NCBI GenBank assembly: GCA_003567005.1
Contig: PXBF01000144.1
Coordinates: 1-34,378, forward strand
Length of the DNA stretch: 34,378 nucleotides
Direction: 5' to 3'
Source of the DNA: PVC group bacterium
Lineage (GTDB): Bacteria > Verrucomicrobiota > Kiritimatiellia > UBA8416
Under the pieces are notes generated by a model. The model was not told the origin of the DNA. It did no database searches and saw only the letters and a program-made list of their open reading frames with translations. A program made the translations under genes and the position numbers. This document shows, piece after piece, positions 31,983-34,378 of the stretch; positions within the stretch are counted from its first letter, which is position 1, and each line of letters opens with the position of its first letter.

Positions 31983-34378
31983 TTAGCGGAAGCGGAAAAG
32001 GGTTGGCTGTATAGGCAGTGTTTCCACTTCGATTACGTTCGAGTTGGGACTCGTTTCTGCACCATCGACAGCCCGTACACGATAGAAATACTGGGTGCCT
32101 TGGGTGAGTCCGGTAACCGTTTCACTGGTACCTTCCACAAGAAGATTCTCATAGCCATCCACGTAGGCAGGCGTGAAGGGTTGTCCGGTCAGAACAATGT
32201 CCCGTAACCGCTTTTGCGATGGACTGCTTTCACGTGTCCAACGAAAACGCACTTCATCCGAGAGTGCGGTAATCGCGGTTGGTCCGCTGGTTACGTAGTT
32301 TGCATCGTCAGGTACCGGTGAATCAAAGGTTTGCGCATCCCAGGTTTCTCCGCCATCGATAGATACTTCGACTGTCAATGGACCGTCAGTACCCGAACCA
32401 AATTTGGCCACATCAAACGTTAAGGCTACATTTTGATACCCGGAAAGATCATATATAGGAGAAGTTAGCGTCGATGCTGACTCCTCGAACAATAGATATC
32501 CATCTCCTACCGTTCGAGCGTCGATATCTACTGCCGTCCAGCCTTCCGGGATCTCGCCTGCGCGCATTTCCTCATTGAATATGTCTTCTTCATCCTCGAC
32601 AGTTCCGAAGGTGCTTTCGGTTGCTACATCAAGACGGTAGGATGTTGCGGCATCGACAGCCGTCCAGTTTGCCACGAAACTGGTCTTTGTAATAGCAGTG
32701 GCAGCTTCTGCCGTGGGAGCCGCAAGCGGCAAGGTGCTAAACGTTTCATCGGATCCGTAGGCGATTGCTTCATCATTGATAGCATAGGCCCGATAATGAT
32801 ATGTCTGATTCGGGGAAAGACCAGTTGCCGGCACCGAAAACGTCCCAACTTCTGTGTGGGAATCAACAAGCACTGTATCATTCGTGGTGGGACTGGCGGT
32901 TGTTGACAGCACCACGCCGCGTTCGATGATCTGGCTGCCGCCATCATCGGTTACCTCCCCTGCCAATGTAGCGGCATTCGCAGTCACATCTGTAGCGGGT
33001 CCTGTCATTACAGCCAGAACAGGCACTACAGGAATGGAATCAACTGTTCCTTCTACCAAGACATCGTCTATCCGAAAAGCTCCGCCTCCTGTTGTGCCAC
33101 GAGAACCGTTGTCCCACCCTTGAATTCTGATTTCTACTTCCCCGCTTAGATGTTCGAATCCACTGATAGGGAAAGAGTAAGCAGTTGTTTCGCTATCGGG
33201 CACATCTGTTACAGTCGCAGATATGTCCGTTCCATTTATATGAATACCTAAAGCAGATGGACCGGCACCGGTTGCGCGTGCAAGAAAACTAACATTGGTA
33301 ACAGTGAGCCCAAGTGGTGCATCTGGTTCCAGGGTAAAAGTGAAATACTTAGCTGTTTCCTGAGAAGATTCATCCCAACCTTGACTGCCTTGCGCGTAAG
33401 GTACACCAGAGCCAGTCCATGTTTCGCTCTGGGCAGTCCCATGGCCAACAGATCCGCTTGATATGTCGAGGTCATCTGCACTTAAATCGTCGCCCGTATA
33501 AAAAGACGAAACGGTATTGTCCGTAAATGGATAGAAAGCCAAAGCATTTTCCGGAAGCACTTCGCCCTCGACTTCGATGTTAACGTCAGTTGCATCTTCA
33601 CTGGTCAGTGCTATACTATCCATGATAGAGCCGACTGCGGCAGATCCACTGATACGCATGTATAGTGTGCCGCCAGCCTCTCCTTCATCCTCTGTAAAAG
33701 AAACCATTGGACCCCAGTTCTCGTCATCTCTCGACACTTCAAATCCTGACGGTGCAGTAGCCGTAATGTCATCAGTCAAATTGACTCCCTCAACTTCCAC
33801 AGAAGTGGAAGTGGATGCATTGCCAAAAGGAGTGTATAGGAAGTCAGGGGTACCCGTGGTGGAGATTGTTGGTGTCGGAGTAGCAGGGGTGTATTCAGTC
33901 CAGCTAATGTTATCTAAAGTAAGTTGTCTATTAGTTGAGGTCTCGCCTACGTTCTTGATTCGTACGACCACGTTACCTGATGTATTTACAGCATGCGTGA
34001 AAGTATGAACCGTTGCATCTTCTCCAGACTCATCCCCAAAAACAGGTGAAGTTGCAACCTGTACCCCATTAATAATTAACTCCAATTGCCGGGCAGCATT
34101 ACCGGAAAATGCTTTTCTGTATTCAAATGAAAAAGTCCCCACCCCTCCAGGAATAGTAGCTTCCAAGTAGCTGTCACTGGCACGTCTCAACATCAGTCCA
34201 TTTCCATCAATTGGATAGTCTCCCTCGTCGCGGGAGTGACCGTAGGTCCACGTGATGCCGGCATCGCCTACAAATGACCCATCGGCGTAACTTCCAGTGG
34301 CATTGCTATTATCAAAACTCTCTGAACCTTGTCCCAACGTTGGGGAAGGCAAAACTAGTATGCAAATAGCTGCGGCTA
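31983..34378 (-). CDS. Large modular exported protein (beta-sandwich and FN3-like domains), partial at N-terminus
   Basis: The stop is at 31983; the frame is open to the window edge, where AAAICILVLPSPTLGQGSESF reads as the end of a signal peptide, so the true start lies beyond 34378. At least 790 residues are visible. In order: a jelly-roll-like domain (TWTYGHSRDEGDYPIDG ... LTLDNISW), a 'GTPDFLYTPFG ... SGFEVSRDDENWG' domain of the type found in secreted nucleases and adhesins, a second jelly-roll-like domain (FRIDDVLVEGT), an FN3-like repeat (LAGEVTDDGG ... YHYRAYAINDEAIAYG), and a further FN3 pair flanking a sandwich domain (TSFVANWTAVDAATSYRLDV; GLTQGTQYFYRVRAVDG). No catalytic motif is visible and there is no anchor or PEP-CTERM signal; it ends in PIQPTLFRFR. 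Likely surface or secreted, binding polysaccharide or other cells. Confidence 0.82.
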   Translation of the reverse strand, partial: AAAICILVLPSPTLGQGSESFDNSNATGSYADGSFVGDAGITWTYGHSRDEGDYPIDGNGLMLRRASDSYLEATIPGGVGTFSFEYRKAFSGNAARQLELIINGVQVATSPVFGDESGEDATVHTFTHAVNTSGNVVVRIKNVGETSTNRQLTLDNISWTEYTPATPTPTISTTGTPDFLYTPFGNASTSTSVEVEGVNLTDDITATAPSGFEVSRDDENWGPMVSFTEDEGEAGGTLYMRISGSAAVGSIMDSIALTSEDATDVNIEVEGEVLPENALAFYPFTDNTVSSFYTGDDLSADDLDISSGSVGHGTAQSETWTGSGVPYAQGSQGWDESSQETAKYFTFTLEPDAPLGLTVTNVSFLARATGAGPSALGIHINGTDISATVTDVPDSETTAYSFPISGFEHLSGEVEIRIQGWDNGSRGTTGGGAFRIDDVLVEGTVDSIPVVPVLAVMTGPATDVTANAATLAGEVTDDGGSQIIERGVVLSTTASPTTNDTVLVDSHTEVGTFSVPATGLSPNQTYHYRAYAINDEAIAYGSDETFSTLPLAAPTAEAATAITKTSFVANWTAVDAATSYRLDVATESTFGTVEDEEDIFNEEMRAGEIPEGWTAVDIDARTVGDGYLLFEESASTLTSPIYDLSGYQNVALTFDVAKFGSGTDGPLTVEVSIDGGETWDAQTFDSPVPDDANYVTSGPTAITALSDEVRFRWTRESSPSQKRLRDIVLTGQPFTPAYVDGYENLLVEGTSETVTGLTQGTQYFYRVRAVDGAETSPNSNVIEVETLPIQPTLFRFR

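Noticed and set aside
1..34378. CRISPR arrays, tRNA or rRNA genes, prophage or IS transposase genes
   Set aside because: No regularly spaced repeats, cloverleaf-like segments, rRNA-like sequence or transposase/integrase motifs were seen on reading the window.

Overview
The window looks like chromosomal DNA of a free-living, Gram-negative-type bacterium with an outer membrane (TolC/RND pump, Wza/Wzc export, beta-barrel protein, lipoproteins). Several traits point to the PVC group, most likely Verrucomicrobiota/Kiritimatiellota: a pseudopilin-like tail of the 'AIPSFVRAR...CINNLRQLDAAKEQWAL' type, a type III glutamine synthetase, large modular secreted proteins with LRR, beta-propeller and FN3-like parts, and hairpin-rich dispersed repeats of the GGTAGGGC / TCCTxC...GCGAAG kind. 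The placement is inferred from family resemblance only; there is no rRNA or other marker gene here.

Layout. 1-640: a nested hairpin and a frameshifted remnant of a small exported protein. 660-1313: yceH. 1326-7218 (minus): a four-gene operon of a small alpha/beta-barrel-like protein, TolC-like outer membrane factor, lipoprotein membrane fusion protein and RND transporter. A near-perfect sigma-54 promoter sits 43 bp upstream of this operon, and two tandem palindromes lie about 87 and 108 bp upstream of the predicted start. The divergent neighbour (7622-9196) encodes a GAF/AAA+/HTH sigma-54 activator, so the locus reads as a self-contained sigma-54-controlled efflux module. 9376-15475: three exported proteins (LRR plus TolB-like propeller; an unknown periplasmic domain fused to a pseudopilin-like tail; a GH18-LysM putative lipoprotein). 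15759-18943: a small unknown gene, rlmL and an uup-like ABC-F ATPase in tight tandem.

18990-19156 is a structured inverted-repeat element in a convergent junction. 19187-22012 (minus) encodes an unusual single-chain fusion of a DUF1638 domain to a hydantoinase/oxoprolinase (HyuA) ASKHA domain. It is divergent from glnN (type III glutamine synthetase, 22288-24372), which has its own sigma-54-like promoter and upstream repeats. Then come an RlmD/RumA-type 23S rRNA m5U methyltransferase and, convergent with it across a bidirectional terminator, ilvC with a good sigma-70 promoter. 27320-31932 is a polysaccharide-export set (beta-barrel porin, Wzc-like tyrosine autokinase, Wza-like lipoprotein, small TPR-like membrane protein) with no glycosyltransferases in view. 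The window ends inside a large modular exported protein on the minus strand whose signal peptide runs off the edge.

The observations most worth following are the DUF1638-HyuA fusion, the sigma-54 efflux module whose RND pump lacks the usual proton-relay residues, the pseudopilin-tail fusion, and the glnN promoter architecture.
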